Assembly: GCA_002368155.1 (NCBI GenBank)
Contig: AP018180.1
Location: forward strand, 2,327,947-2,391,946
Length of the DNA stretch: 64,000 nucleotides
From: Nostoc carneum NIES-2107
GTDB lineage: Bacteria; Cyanobacteriota; Cyanobacteriia; Cyanobacteriales; Nostocaceae
Reading direction: 5' to 3'
Below the pieces are notes generated by a model. The model did no database searches, was not told where the DNA came from, and saw nothing but the letters and a program-made list of their open reading frames with translations. This document shows, in pieces, positions 35,587-44,924 of this stretch. Position 1 is the stretch's first letter. Each line of letters starts with the position of its first letter. The translations under genes and the position numbers were made by a program.

Positions 35587-36981
35587 ATGATACAAACTTT
35601 TGACAAACAGCAACCCAAGAGTGTCAAACCTCTATGGTTGCTGCTAATTCCAACACTATTAGTAACTATCTCCACGCTGTTATATTTTCGCCCATCTGCC
35701 AAGCTAGCAGCACCTTACGGCTATCGCTTTTCCACATCGTTACCTGGAACTGATGACCGTCGCGCCAACTTACAGGCGGAAATTACGTTTTATCAAGAAA
35801 AAGTTCGCCAAAATCCCCAAAGCGGCTTGAATTTAGCGTCTTTAGCTCAGGCTTACTTGAAAATGGCAAAAGCTACAGGCGAAAGTAACTGGTATTTACT
35901 TGCAGAACAAGCCGCCAAGCGATCGCTCTCTAGTTTACCTTTTAATAATCATGGTGCAGTGATTGTTCTTGCCCGTGTAGCTCAAGCTAGGCATGATTTT
36001 TCTGAAGCTATTCGTCTATCTCAGCAAGTATTACAGTTGCAGCCTCGTAACGATAATGCCTTGGCTATTTTAGTTACATCTAACTTAGCAATGGGTAAGT
36101 TAGCAGTTGCCAAAACTGCCGCCGATGCTTTAGTTAACAAAATTCCTACTCAAAGCAATTTGAGTTTACAAGCTTTGGTACTGGCTGCCCAAGGACAAGA
36201 TAAAGCAGCGATTGATACCTTTAAATTAGCGCTCTCCGTGGAGGAAGCAGGCGAAATCGGCAGTTCAGCCTCTACCAGAGTATTGCTTGGTCAGCTTTAC
36301 TACAAACATGGTCAACTGGATTTAGCCTCACAACTCTACCAAGAAGCACTGCGGATTTTACCTCGATATCCTTTAGCATTGCTGCATCTGGCAGAATTAG
36401 AAACACGCCAGGGAAATTACCAAACAGCAGCTAATCTTTACGCTCAAGTTTTGCCAAACCAGCAAAAAACATCAACGACTTTTGACCATGCTGTGTTGCG
36501 AGGTCAAGCCAGAATCAAGCAATTACAAGGTGATACAGTTGCAGCGAGTACCTTATTAAACCAAGCAGAAACCTTACTGCGTCAAGAAAATGCCGCCGGA
36601 CACAATAATGCTTCCTTTGGTCATCGCCGGGAATTGGCGCGATTGTTATTAGATAAAAACCGTCCCCAAGATGTAGCAGAAGCATTATCACTGATGCAAG
36701 CAGAAGTCAGTATTCGGCGTGATGCTCAAACTCTAGATACCTTAGCTTGGGCGCTGTTGCGTACTGGAAAAGTTAAAGAGGCGCAAGCAATTATTCAAGA
36801 AGCAGTGCGATTAGGTACACAAGATGCCAGTATATTCTACCGTGCGGGCATGATTGCCAAAGCTATGGGCAATCAACAACAGGCTATGAATTACGAACAG
36901 CTAGCGCAAAAAGTTGACCCCAGCTTTGATGAACAAGCGCGGCGTACTTTGGGACTGGGATTAGATAATTTAGGATTTTAA
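35587..36981 (+). CDS. Membrane-anchored TPR protein
   Basis: The 464-residue protein has one N-terminal membrane helix (PLWLLLIPTLLVTISTLLYF, about 19-38) and then a series of tetratricopeptide repeats: e.g. AEQAAKRSLSSLPFNNHGAVIVLARVAQARHDFSEAIRLS, and STRVLLGQLYYKHGQLDLASQLYQEALRILP. It is predicted to face the periplasm and scaffold protein contacts. It sits 136 bp after the DUF4331 gene and 4 bp before the HupE/UreJ gene, so the latter pair is almost surely co-translated from one mRNA. Confidence 0.88.
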   Translation: MIQTFDKQQPKSVKPLWLLLIPTLLVTISTLLYFRPSAKLAAPYGYRFSTSLPGTDDRRANLQAEITFYQEKVRQNPQSGLNLASLAQAYLKMAKATGESNWYLLAEQAAKRSLSSLPFNNHGAVIVLARVAQARHDFSEAIRLSQQVLQLQPRNDNALAILVTSNLAMGKLAVAKTAADALVNKIPTQSNLSLQALVLAAQGQDKAAIDTFKLALSVEEAGEIGSSASTRVLLGQLYYKHGQLDLASQLYQEALRILPRYPLALLHLAELETRQGNYQTAANLYAQVLPNQQKTSTTFDHAVLRGQARIKQLQGDTVAASTLLNQAETLLRQENAAGHNNASFGHRRELARLLLDKNRPQDVAEALSLMQAEVSIRRDAQTLDTLAWALLRTGKVKEAQAIIQEAVRLGTQDASIFYRAGMIAKAMGNQQQAMNYEQLAQKVDPSFDEQARRTLGLGLDNLGF

Positions 36982-36985
36982 AAAG

Positions 36986-38083
36986 ATGAAAAATACCTGG
37001 CGCAGATATCGACTTTTGATCGCTGCATTTTTAGGCGCACTGTTATTATCAATTACTTGGGCTACGCCCAGTCAAGCACATTGGGCAGATTTAGCAGTGG
37101 CGGAAATAGCGGTGGACAAAACACAAACCGCAATGACGCTAACATTCCCTACAGGCTTAGTAGCTGCAGCTGATGATAACCGTGATGGGCAACTCTCAGC
37201 TGAAGAAGTTATTCAACATCAAACAGAACTAGAGAAAATTTTAGGCGATCACATTCGGCTGGTAAATGAGCAAGGACAAGCAGGTGTAGTGACAGTTGCA
37301 GCATCTAACAATTTACCACCCAATATCCAAAGCAATGCCAATACTCACACCACTTTAGAACTTACTTACACTTGGAAACAACCAGTTACCGGACTGACTA
37401 TTAATTATGATTTATTTTTACCCAATGTCCCCACAGCCCGTTGTCTAGCTACAGTCATTCAAGGAGGACAAACCCAAAATTTAGTATTTACACCAGAAAA
37501 ACACGAGTTTGCTTTAATTAATAGTTCAGTATGGCAACAAGTAAGCAGCTTTGTCTTACTAGGTATAGAGCATATTCTATCTGGTTATGACCATGTTTTA
37601 TTTTTAATTAGTTTATTAATGGTAGGTGGTGGATTAGGCTATTTACTCAAGGTCGTCACTGCTTTTACAGTTTCCCATTCCGTCACTTTATCATTAGCTG
37701 TACTCAATATTGTTACCCTACCCGTACAATTTGTAGAAAGTGCGATCGCACTGACAATTGTCTATGTAGCCTTAGAAAATTTCTGGCGTAAAAATGTGCG
37801 GGGGCGCTGGTTACTAACTTTTGCTTTTGGACTCATTCACGGACTAGGTTTTGCGGGAGTTCTCAAGGAAATTAATATTCCACAAGGTAATTTGGCTATA
37901 TCACTAGCTAGCTTTAATATTGGTGTGGAAATTGGTCAATTAGCTATTGTATTAACTGCCTTTTTCATACTACAAGTATTGCAAAAACAGCCTTGGGAAT
38001 TAAATTTCCGTCGCTTTGTATCTGCCTGTATTGTAGTTATTGGTTTATTTTGGTTTGTCCAAAGAGCTTTTGGTTTTTCTTGA
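36986..38083 (+). CDS. HupE/UreJ-family membrane protein with EF-hand-bearing exported domain
   Basis: A signal peptide (to about residue 31, SQA-HWAD) is followed by an exported domain of about 150 residues containing a classic 12-residue EF-hand loop (DDNRDGQLSAEE, residues 63-74), suggesting calcium binding. The C-terminal half has six or so helices with the HupE/UreJ_2 motifs GIEHILSGYDHVLFL and FGLIHGLGFA, whose histidines and acids could carry a metal ion. HupE/UreJ proteins are nickel/cobalt permeases, but this DUF4331-linked group has no proven substrate. It ends the three-gene unit. Confidence 0.88.
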   Translation: MKNTWRRYRLLIAAFLGALLLSITWATPSQAHWADLAVAEIAVDKTQTAMTLTFPTGLVAAADDNRDGQLSAEEVIQHQTELEKILGDHIRLVNEQGQAGVVTVAASNNLPPNIQSNANTHTTLELTYTWKQPVTGLTINYDLFLPNVPTARCLATVIQGGQTQNLVFTPEKHEFALINSSVWQQVSSFVLLGIEHILSGYDHVLFLISLLMVGGGLGYLLKVVTAFTVSHSVTLSLAVLNIVTLPVQFVESAIALTIVYVALENFWRKNVRGRWLLTFAFGLIHGLGFAGVLKEINIPQGNLAISLASFNIGVEIGQLAIVLTAFFILQVLQKQPWELNFRRFVSACIVVIGLFWFVQRAFGFS

Positions 38084-38548
38084 ACTACAATCATCTTGGC
38101 GTTAGTAACTATATAATTTGAGTTTGTATACTGGAAAAAATTTAATTATTTGTAGTAGATTAGGTGTAGTAGCGTGTCTAAACTAAAATAGTGCGTTAGA
38201 TTAGAAAAAATTAACCGCCGATAAACGCAGATAAACGCGGATAAAATTAACCTCTAATGCAACATTTATTCCAGATGTTGGGTCTCACGCTTCACTACGC
38301 GACGCTGACGCAAACGACTCAACTACAATTTTTTTGCACCAATTTAGTCATCTCAGTCCGATAGAAAAGCCCACCAACTGAATAGACTCTGAGAAGATAT
38401 CAGATTTTGGCACTAATCCCCTTGATTTGCGTCTATTATCTTACTCAGCTCAACCTGCATCAGTTTTACTGGTGCGGTAATTTTATGTTTGTATTATATG
38501 GAATGTTATAAATTAACCTCAATTTTCAGCATAAATATGTAGGGAGCA
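38084..38548. other. 465-bp gap with GATAAACGC repeats
   Basis: Contains a GATAAACGCAGATAAACGCG direct repeat (about 38221-38241), found in many cyanobacterial intergenic regions, and a CACGCTTCACTACGCGACGC stretch. No gene is seen. Confidence 0.5.
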
Positions 38549-40768
38549 ATGGCAATTCAATTGATGTTCAAAAGTATAAAAATTAAAAGTATGCTCACTA
38601 AATTATTATCCATATTTCGACAATTTCCTTTATATAATCAGGGTTTACGCTCAATTAAGCACCTTTTCTCCTTACTATTTGCAATATCATTTGCTACAGT
38701 CTTACTCCTACATAACCTCACCCCTGCAACCGCTCAGGTATCACAAGTACCTGCTACAGAAATTCGCGGGGTTTGGATGACGAATAATGACTTTGAGATT
38801 TTGAGCGATCGCGCTAAACTTCAAGAGACTATAGGTCAACTCCGCAGCTTGAACTTTAACACCATTTATCCCTTAGTCTGGAATGATGGCTATACCAAAT
38901 ATCCCAGTGCTGTAGCACAACGCGCTGGTATCCCCTTTTACTTCAAAGGAAAAGAAGGCCAAGACATCATTGCAGATATCGTGGCTCAAGCCCGTCGTCA
39001 AGGGGTACTGGCTATACCTTGGTTTGAGTTTGGCTTTATGGCTCCCCTCACTTCCGAACTCGCATCCAACCATCCCGATTGGCTGACACAAAAGCAGGAT
39101 GGAACCCAAACTTCTATTAGCGCTGCGGGTGAAGTGGCTTGGCTGAATCCCTTTCACCCAGAAGTACAAAAGTTTATTACTGACCTCGTCTTAGAAATCA
39201 TCACTCAATATGACGCTGATGGCATTCAATTTGACGACCACATGAGTTTACCGGTTGATTTTGGCTACGACAAGTACACAATTAACCTATATACTCAAGA
39301 AACTGGCAGCCCTCCCCCAACTAATCCTCACGCTCAAGCATGGAAGCAATGGCGCACAGATAAAATCACAGCTTTTATGTTCCAGTTAAACCGAGCTGTG
39401 AAAGCTAAAAAACCCAATGCTATTTTCTCTGTATCGCCTAATTACTACGATTTTGCTTATAAATATCAATTGCAAGACTGGCTCACCTGGGTACGCTTGG
39501 GTGCTGTAGACGAGTTGATTGTCCAGCTTTACCGGAATGATTTGGACAGTTTCAACAGTAAACTCACCAGCCCAGAACTCATCGAAACCAAACAAATTAT
39601 CCCCACAGGTGTCGGGATCATGGCTGGGTTGAGAAATCGCCCAGTTTCCATCCAACAAATTCAATCCCAAGTGCGGGCGGCTCAACAACAGGGTTTAGGT
39701 GTCACCTTCTTCTACTACGAAAGCCTTTGGGACTATGGACAAGAACCAGTAGCACAGCGCCAAGCTGGATTTCAAGAAGTGTTTGCTAATCCGGCTGTAC
39801 GCGATCGCTTGCAATTTACAGCCCGTAAACCTACCTTTAATACCATATCAGTTCCTTTATATGCTAAAGGTTCAGTTGGTCAGCGATCGCGCGGCTATTT
39901 TATGGAATTAGCGATCGCAGGTGGTCAGCCAAAACGGGTTTTATTAGATACAGGCTCGGCTGGTTTAAGAGTTCCAAAAGAATTTTTAGGTAATGCTCCT
40001 ATAAACAAAACAGGTCAAATTCTCAAAGAAGTCTTAAGTGATGGTACTGTTCTAGAAGGAGAGTTAGTTTACACCAATATGCAGATTGGTCTGATTTCCA
40101 CAGACGAACCTGTTCCCGTGCAGATTGTTACCAGCCGCCAATGTCTTCCCCAAAAACCTAACTGCTCTGCAAAAAGTGGTACACCGTTCTCCGGTATTAT
40201 TGGTGTCAATTATTCAGAAAAGTCTCTTCCTTATAACCCTTTGCGAAAACTACCAGGAAATCTGAGTAATGGCTTGATTATTACTAGTAGCAAAAACAAA
40301 GCTACCCTCATCCTAGGCTTAACAGCTAATAATCAAAATGGTTTTAAGATGGTATCCTTAAGCCCACAACCTGCAATTAATGATATACCCGGTAATAGCT
40401 GGGACTCTGGGCTTAACGGCGTTTGTGTAACTATCTCCGGTACTTCCTTGAAAAATACCTGTAACGGAAAAATGGTCGTTGATAGTGGCAGCAACAGCGG
40501 TTTTACCGAAGTGAAATCTGCTGCTTTAATGGGTAAACTCAAACCTGGCAGGTTACGCCCAGAAAATGCACTGAAAGTAGGAATCCCTGGAGTTTTTGAC
40601 TACAGCGTCACACCAGGAAACCGTGATGGCATTAATGTATGGAACGTCAATATCTCTGCAAAAGCGGAAAATCCTGTATTAGTAAATAGTGGGATGGGAT
40701 TTTTTGATAAATACGATGTCCTACTCGATCCAGTTAACGGACAACAGGGTTTTCGTAGTCGTACTTGA
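38549..40768 (+). CDS. GHL10 glycosidase-like domain fused to a pepsin-like aspartic protease
   Basis: A leader with a hydrophobic helix (LFSLLFAISFATVLLLHNL) suggests export. Residues about 70-425 form a GHL10 domain (PF02638-like TIM barrel): EIRGVWMTNNDFEIL, FNTIYPLVWNDGYTKYPS, AIPWFEFGFM, DGIQFDDHMS. After a short linker, residues about 430-739 carry two pepsin-type active-site motifs, VLLDTGSAGLRV (Asp467) and MVVDSGSNSGFTEV (Asp645), about 180 residues apart, as in a two-lobed aspartic protease. Both catalytic Asp residues are present. Bacterial pepsin homologues are uncommon and I do not know this fusion. The AGGGAG before the first ATG is unusually close (2 nt). Confidence 0.8.
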   Translation: MAIQLMFKSIKIKSMLTKLLSIFRQFPLYNQGLRSIKHLFSLLFAISFATVLLLHNLTPATAQVSQVPATEIRGVWMTNNDFEILSDRAKLQETIGQLRSLNFNTIYPLVWNDGYTKYPSAVAQRAGIPFYFKGKEGQDIIADIVAQARRQGVLAIPWFEFGFMAPLTSELASNHPDWLTQKQDGTQTSISAAGEVAWLNPFHPEVQKFITDLVLEIITQYDADGIQFDDHMSLPVDFGYDKYTINLYTQETGSPPPTNPHAQAWKQWRTDKITAFMFQLNRAVKAKKPNAIFSVSPNYYDFAYKYQLQDWLTWVRLGAVDELIVQLYRNDLDSFNSKLTSPELIETKQIIPTGVGIMAGLRNRPVSIQQIQSQVRAAQQQGLGVTFFYYESLWDYGQEPVAQRQAGFQEVFANPAVRDRLQFTARKPTFNTISVPLYAKGSVGQRSRGYFMELAIAGGQPKRVLLDTGSAGLRVPKEFLGNAPINKTGQILKEVLSDGTVLEGELVYTNMQIGLISTDEPVPVQIVTSRQCLPQKPNCSAKSGTPFSGIIGVNYSEKSLPYNPLRKLPGNLSNGLIITSSKNKATLILGLTANNQNGFKMVSLSPQPAINDIPGNSWDSGLNGVCVTISGTSLKNTCNGKMVVDSGSNSGFTEVKSAALMGKLKPGRLRPENALKVGIPGVFDYSVTPGNRDGINVWNVNISAKAENPVLVNSGMGFFDKYDVLLDPVNGQQGFRSRT

Positions 40769-40892
40769 TACTGCTCGGTTAAGGATTGTCAACTCTTAAT
40801 TTTGGTTTGGGGAAAAGGTGAAGGGGTAAGGGTTAAAGGTTTTTTCTTGCCCCTTTTCCCTTTCCCCTTTTGCCCTTCACCGACAAGTATTG
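40768..40892 (+). repeat. 125-bp snapback repeat, copy 1
   Basis: Begins ATACTGCTCGGTTAAGG and ends CACCGACAAGTATTG, with an inner GGGGAAAAGGTGAAGG... / ...CCCCTTTTCCC self-complementary core. Nearly identical, in the same orientation, to 42537-42663. Its left end overlaps the last base of the preceding gene. Confidence 0.75.
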
Positions 40893-40987
40893 AGTTCGCT
40901 GTTGGTTAAGATGTTTTAAAAGAGGTGCGTGATTCAGTATTGAGGCAGGATTTTCATGATTCTTGCTTGTTCTTTGCTTTATGCTAT

Positions 40988-41548
40988 CTACTTGGCATAC
41001 AGCCACTTACTAAACAAACGGCTAATCCTCGGCATAACAACGTAGGTCAACAGTAAAACCATAGTTACAGTGATAATCAGCGAAATAATCAACGGTGGTA
41101 AGCCGCGAATCAGGGGGACTAAGAAAGTATTCAACAAGTTAATCAACACAAATACAGCCCCCCAAGTCAGCAATGCCATTTTATAACGTGGTGGGGTTTT
41201 TAACGGTTGACCAGGGAGAGAAAACCAGGCTTCTAAGCCACAAATTTCTTGAATATGAGGTTCAGATTCTACTAAATGTTTGCCTTTATTTAACCAATAT
41301 TCGCGATCGCGTGATGTCATCCAGGCTTTTAAGTTTTCATAGTTGTTAAATCGCAGGATAATCACATATTCTGGTCTTCCGCCTGGTTGGGGACGAATCA
41401 AATTTGTGCCCAAATAACCAAAATAGGTTTTGGCTGCACCGATAATTTCTTTCATCCAAATCTCGTAATCTTGTTCGCATCCTGGCTTGACCAGTTGTGA
41501 AATGACTACGGTGACAAATTGCTCTTCTTGTTGTATTTGCATTTTCAA
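40988..41548 (-). CDS. ABM-domain protein with two C-terminal membrane helices
   Basis: Residues 1-105 form an antibiotic-biosynthesis-monooxygenase-type ferredoxin-like fold ([52 protein letters not shown]). Residues about 125-180 contain two membrane helices ([38 protein letters not shown]). The combination is a known but unstudied small family; the ABM part may be a cofactor-free oxygenase. Its start overlaps the stop of the upstream beta-propeller gene in an ATGA (41545-41548), indicating translational coupling. Confidence 0.85.
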   Translation of the reverse strand: MKMQIQQEEQFVTVVISQLVKPGCEQDYEIWMKEIIGAAKTYFGYLGTNLIRPQPGGRPEYVIILRFNNYENLKAWMTSRDREYWLNKGKHLVESEPHIQEICGLEAWFSLPGQPLKTPPRYKMALLTWGAVFVLINLLNTFLVPLIRGLPPLIISLIITVTMVLLLTYVVMPRISRLFSKWLYAK

Positions 41549-42462
41549 CCCAAGGGATAACCAACTTTTCCAACTTCCAAGCGCACAACATTTGCTGGTA
41601 CAACCCCTGTGGGCGGAGGTAAAAACATTCCACCGTTCATCACCACATAGATGGCGGTGTTGTCGTTTTCTTGTTGACCAAAAGCGACAGCCGTACTACC
41701 AATTACCCCCTGTTCAGCTTGAGCAATGATAGTTGTACTCCCATCTGGTGAAATCTTCACAACGCTGTTGTATATGTGCGTTGCTCCGTAAAGGTTACCT
41801 TCTACGTCGAAGGCAAAATCATCAAGATTGGTCTTTTGCACAAAGATTTCTGGTTCACCTGGTTGATTTGCAGCAGTAATTGGAATCCGCAACAGTAACA
41901 TTCTTTCTGTGTTGGAAACATAGAGGTCATTGCCAAACCGCTTCAAACCATTGGCAGCCGGAATAATATTTTCGGGGTTGCTGCGCGCTAGTAAAGGATG
42001 TTCCAGCCAAATTGAGCTACTAGATTGGGCAATATCTACTAACCAAATTGCACCTCGATAGGAATCGGCAATTAAATACTGAGTGCCAAAAATTGGGGTT
42101 ATGCCGTTGAGAAATATGGCATCTGGCATATTTAGCAGGGTTTCCACCTTACCATCTACGGTCACTAATGAGACTACTGGTATAGAATCTGCATTCCATC
42201 CAGTTGTGACTAAATCTGCATTTGGCGTAAAAGCTAGACCACTGACTTTACCTTCAAGGCTGGCATGGATTTGTTGATTGCCATCTGGTGTAATGCGAAC
42301 AATGGTACCAATTTCGTGATTACTTACAAAGATTGTGCCATTATGTGCGATCGCTATATTTTCGAGAAAAGTATTAACAGGAAATGAGGTAATGACTTTG
42401 GCTGGCGCTAATTCTATCGGCGTATCCGCGTAAATAAGGAGTAAACCTGCTGAATTTTCCAT
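41545..42462 (-). CDS. SMP-30/gluconolactonase-like beta-propeller
   Basis: The 305-residue protein has repeats typical of SMP-30/NHL six-bladed propellers: [69 protein letters not shown]. There is no signal peptide. Lactonase activity would need a bound metal, and I cannot assign all ligands. It is the first gene of a two-gene unit with the ABM protein and shares an ATGA overlap with it. Confidence 0.8.
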   Translation of the reverse strand: MENSAGLLLIYADTPIELAPAKVITSFPVNTFLENIAIAHNGTIFVSNHEIGTIVRITPDGNQQIHASLEGKVSGLAFTPNADLVTTGWNADSIPVVSLVTVDGKVETLLNMPDAIFLNGITPIFGTQYLIADSYRGAIWLVDIAQSSSSIWLEHPLLARSNPENIIPAANGLKRFGNDLYVSNTERMLLLRIPITAANQPGEPEIFVQKTNLDDFAFDVEGNLYGATHIYNSVVKISPDGSTTIIAQAEQGVIGSTAVAFGQQENDNTAIYVVMNGGMFLPPPTGVVPANVVRLEVGKVGYPLG

Positions 42463-42536
42463 ATTGACCTAAAGATAGGTGGAATTCTCGTAGCCATAGA
42501 AATTTTACTTTACAATGGCCTGTTTACTCCCACTCC

Positions 42537-42663
42537 CAATACTGCTCGGTTAAGGATTTTCAACTTCGGAATTTGGTTTGGGGAAAAGGTGAAAGGGTAA
42601 GGGTTAAAGGTTTTTTCTTGACCCTTTTCCCCTTCCCCTTTTGCCCTTAACCGACAAGTATTG
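42537..42663 (+). repeat. 127-bp snapback repeat, copy 2
   Basis: Begins CAATACTGCTCGGTTAAGG and ends CCTTAACCGACAAGTATTG, so the termini are near-perfect inverted repeats (two mismatches). The interior matches copy 1 closely. With copy 1 it flanks the two-gene unit 40988-42462 in direct orientation. Confidence 0.75.
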
Positions 42664-42703
42664 CTTCCACTCCCTAAGAATTGCAGAATTTCCACCTGAA
42701 CAG

Positions 42704-42746
42704 CAAAAATCGGGACTGAGAGATAAATCTCAATCCCGATAAAAAA
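42704..42746. terminator. Terminator downstream of ycf35
   Basis: A 13-bp stem (one mismatch) of ATCGGGACTGAGA / TCTCAATCCCGAT with a 6-nt loop, A-rich on the left and AAAAAA on the right. On the minus strand it is followed by TTTTTG, so it should end the RHH-ycf46-ycf35 operon. A second hairpin, CGGGCTAACC / GGTTAACCCG (42748-42778), lies just before it. Confidence 0.8.
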
Positions 42747-42807
42747 GCGGGCTAACCGCTAGGAACATGGTTAACCCGTTCAGCTTTGGGAACGCGCAGA
42801 GAAATTG

Positions 42808-43158
42808 TTATTGCAATACCAACTTCACATTGGCGTTTTGTAGACCGCGCTGTTTTACTTCAGCCAAGGTCTTGTTAACGGCATACTTTTGGTTAATGGA
42901 GTTGATTAACTCAGTTTGGTTGTGCTTCTTAGCAACACCCCACAAGTCAGCGATGAGGTCAAAGGAACCATCACTGTTGCGAGACCAACCTAGGTCATAT
43001 TCGCCTTCCAGCACAGCAACGATGTCGGAACGGACGCGCTGACCGTTATAACCACGAACATCAGCTTCAGTCTTTACGCTGATACCCAGGTCGCGCAAGG
43101 ATGCTTTGAGGATTTCTGCATCGGTGATCTTGGTGCGAAGAGTGCTAAAGTGAGACAT
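42808..43158 (-). CDS. ycf35: Ycf35 / DUF1257 protein
   Basis: The start is the ATG at 43156-43158, with a strong GGAGGAAA site upstream; a longer frame to 43254 runs into the hairpin region. The 116-residue product opens MSHFSTLRTKITDAEILKASLRDLG, the hallmark of Ycf35, a small protein of cyanobacteria and plastids of unknown function. It has a mixed alpha/beta pattern and no membrane segment. It ends the operon with ycf46 and the RHH gene and is followed by a strong terminator. Confidence 0.9.
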   Translation of the reverse strand: MSHFSTLRTKITDAEILKASLRDLGISVKTEADVRGYNGQRVRSDIVAVLEGEYDLGWSRNSDGSFDLIADLWGVAKKHNQTELINSINQKYAVNKTLAEVKQRGLQNANVKLVLQ

Positions 43159-43214
43159 TTGGGTTTCCTCCAATAGAGAAGATTGAGAACAACGACAACG
43201 GTTTGTTTTTGGGG

Positions 43215-43247
43215 AAGCCGCACTTAAAATGAGAAGCGGCTTTTTTT
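43215..43247 (+). terminator. Hairpin with plus-strand T-run between ycf46 and ycf35
   Basis: AAGCCGC (43215-43221) pairs with GCGGCTT (43236-43242), followed by TTTTTTT on the plus strand. The genes here run on the minus strand, so it would terminate an antisense transcript. On the minus strand it is a leader hairpin before ycf35 without a U-run. Confidence 0.5.
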
Positions 43248-43305
43248 CTATCAACTGCTAGCATTTACTGCTAGCCTTTCCCCCTGGGTTAGCAGGAGAA
43301 AGCTT

Positions 43306-44826
43306 TTAGAACTCCATTCGCTGATATTCAGCAACGGAGGATGCTGCGGGTCTGGCGCGCTGTCTGGCCCAGTCTCTCAACGCTGTGACCTGTTCTTGCA
43401 TCGTACGAGACAGCGGCAAGGTTGCCTTCAGTGCAGCAATAATATCTAGTTGGGTGAACTCGCGTTCTTGGGCAAAAGCTTCGTACATTGCCGCTACAAT
43501 CGCTTGTTCAATTTCTGCCCCAGAAAAGCCGTCGGACATCTTAGCTAGTTGTCCTAGATCAAATCTAGTGATGTCTTCACGACGCTTTGTTAGGTGAATA
43601 TTATATATATCTTCCCGTTCTTCCGGTGTGGGCAGATCCACAAAGAAAATTTCATCAAAACGACCTTTTCTTAAGAACTCTCCAGGCAATCTTTCCACTC
43701 TGTTAGCGGTTGCCATCACGAACACAGGAGATTTCTTTTCTTGCATCCAGGTCAAGAATGAGCCGAATATCCGGCTAGAAGTACCACCGTCTGAATCACC
43801 AGAACCAGCACTACCAGCAAAGGATTTATCTAACTCGTCAATGAACAGAATCGTGGGAGAAATTGATTCTGCTGTTTTGAGGGCATTACGCAGGTTGGCT
43901 TCACTTCGACCCACCATTGAGCCGTCGTAAACTCTACCCATATCTAGACGTAATATTGGTAACCCCCAAAGTCTGGAAGTAGTTTTAGCAATCAACGACT
44001 TTCCACAACCAGGAACACCTAGAATTAACATCCCTTTAGGTTGAGGTAGACCGTACTCTCTAGCTTTTTCTGTGAAAGCATTAGAGCGTTGCTTGAGCCA
44101 CTTTTTCAACTCTTCTAAGCCACCTACAGCCTCAATGGTTTCATCTTCTTCGATGTATTCTAATATACCATTGCGCCGAATTAGTTGCTTCTTCTCCGAT
44201 AAAACTATATCTACTTCATCTTCCGTCAAACGCCCTGTAGTTACCTGTGCCTTGCGATAGACTTTTTCGGCTTCATCTTTGGTTAAACCCAAGGCGGCTC
44301 TAAGAAGCTTTTCTCTCGCCTCTGTTGTTAGTCTGCGCCCACGATTTTGATCTAAATGGTGAGTTAAAACTTTGTTCAGCTCGGCCATGTCTGGCAATTG
44401 GAAGTCGAGAACTACAACTTCTTTTTCCAGTTCGATAGGCACTTGCTGGACTGGCGACATCAAAATAATGTTTTTCGGTATATTATGCGCGCCTTTAAAA
44501 CTTGCGATCGCATCTCTTAACGATCTAGTTGTTGCAGGCGCATCTATAAAAGGATGTAAATCTTTAAGAATAAAAATACCAGGTTCTTTATGCCGGATAA
44601 TCCACTCAATTGCTGCTTCCGGAGAAACAGTATTATGCTGGGTGACATTCCGGGGTTGACCATACTCCACGATGCCGTGAGTTACTGTCCAAACAAATAC
44701 TCGGCGTTGAGGCTTTAACAACTGGGCGATGGTGGAGATTGATTGCTCAGCCCGCTCTTCCTCGGAGGTCACAAGGTAGATTAAAGGGTATTGAGCTTGA
44801 ATTAGAATATTGAGCTCTTCTTTCAT
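43306..44826 (-). CDS. ycf46: Ycf46-type AAA ATPase
   Basis: The 506-residue protein has a short N-terminal region (LNILIQAQYPLIYLVTSEEERAE) and a single AAA module: Walker A GVPGCGKS, Walker B ILFIDELDKSF, the second region of homology with arginine finger (RLPGEFLRKGRFDEIFF). This is the Ycf46 / Slr0374 family of cyanobacteria and plastids, linked in Synechocystis to stress and inorganic-carbon responses. The upstream RHH protein and downstream ycf35 are on the same strand, and the arrangement resembles the slr0373-slr0374-slr0376 operon as I recall it. Confidence 0.92.
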   Translation of the reverse strand: MKEELNILIQAQYPLIYLVTSEEERAEQSISTIAQLLKPQRRVFVWTVTHGIVEYGQPRNVTQHNTVSPEAAIEWIIRHKEPGIFILKDLHPFIDAPATTRSLRDAIASFKGAHNIPKNIILMSPVQQVPIELEKEVVVLDFQLPDMAELNKVLTHHLDQNRGRRLTTEAREKLLRAALGLTKDEAEKVYRKAQVTTGRLTEDEVDIVLSEKKQLIRRNGILEYIEEDETIEAVGGLEELKKWLKQRSNAFTEKAREYGLPQPKGMLILGVPGCGKSLIAKTTSRLWGLPILRLDMGRVYDGSMVGRSEANLRNALKTAESISPTILFIDELDKSFAGSAGSGDSDGGTSSRIFGSFLTWMQEKKSPVFVMATANRVERLPGEFLRKGRFDEIFFVDLPTPEEREDIYNIHLTKRREDITRFDLGQLAKMSDGFSGAEIEQAIVAAMYEAFAQEREFTQLDIIAALKATLPLSRTMQEQVTALRDWARQRARPAASSVAEYQRMEF

Positions 44827-44924
44827 ACATCGACCTACTTGAGACCTAAGTACAGTACAGACATCGTTTTTTTGGTGACGACAACCGAAGGAATCATGAA
44901 TATTCAGTTATTCATAATTCATAT

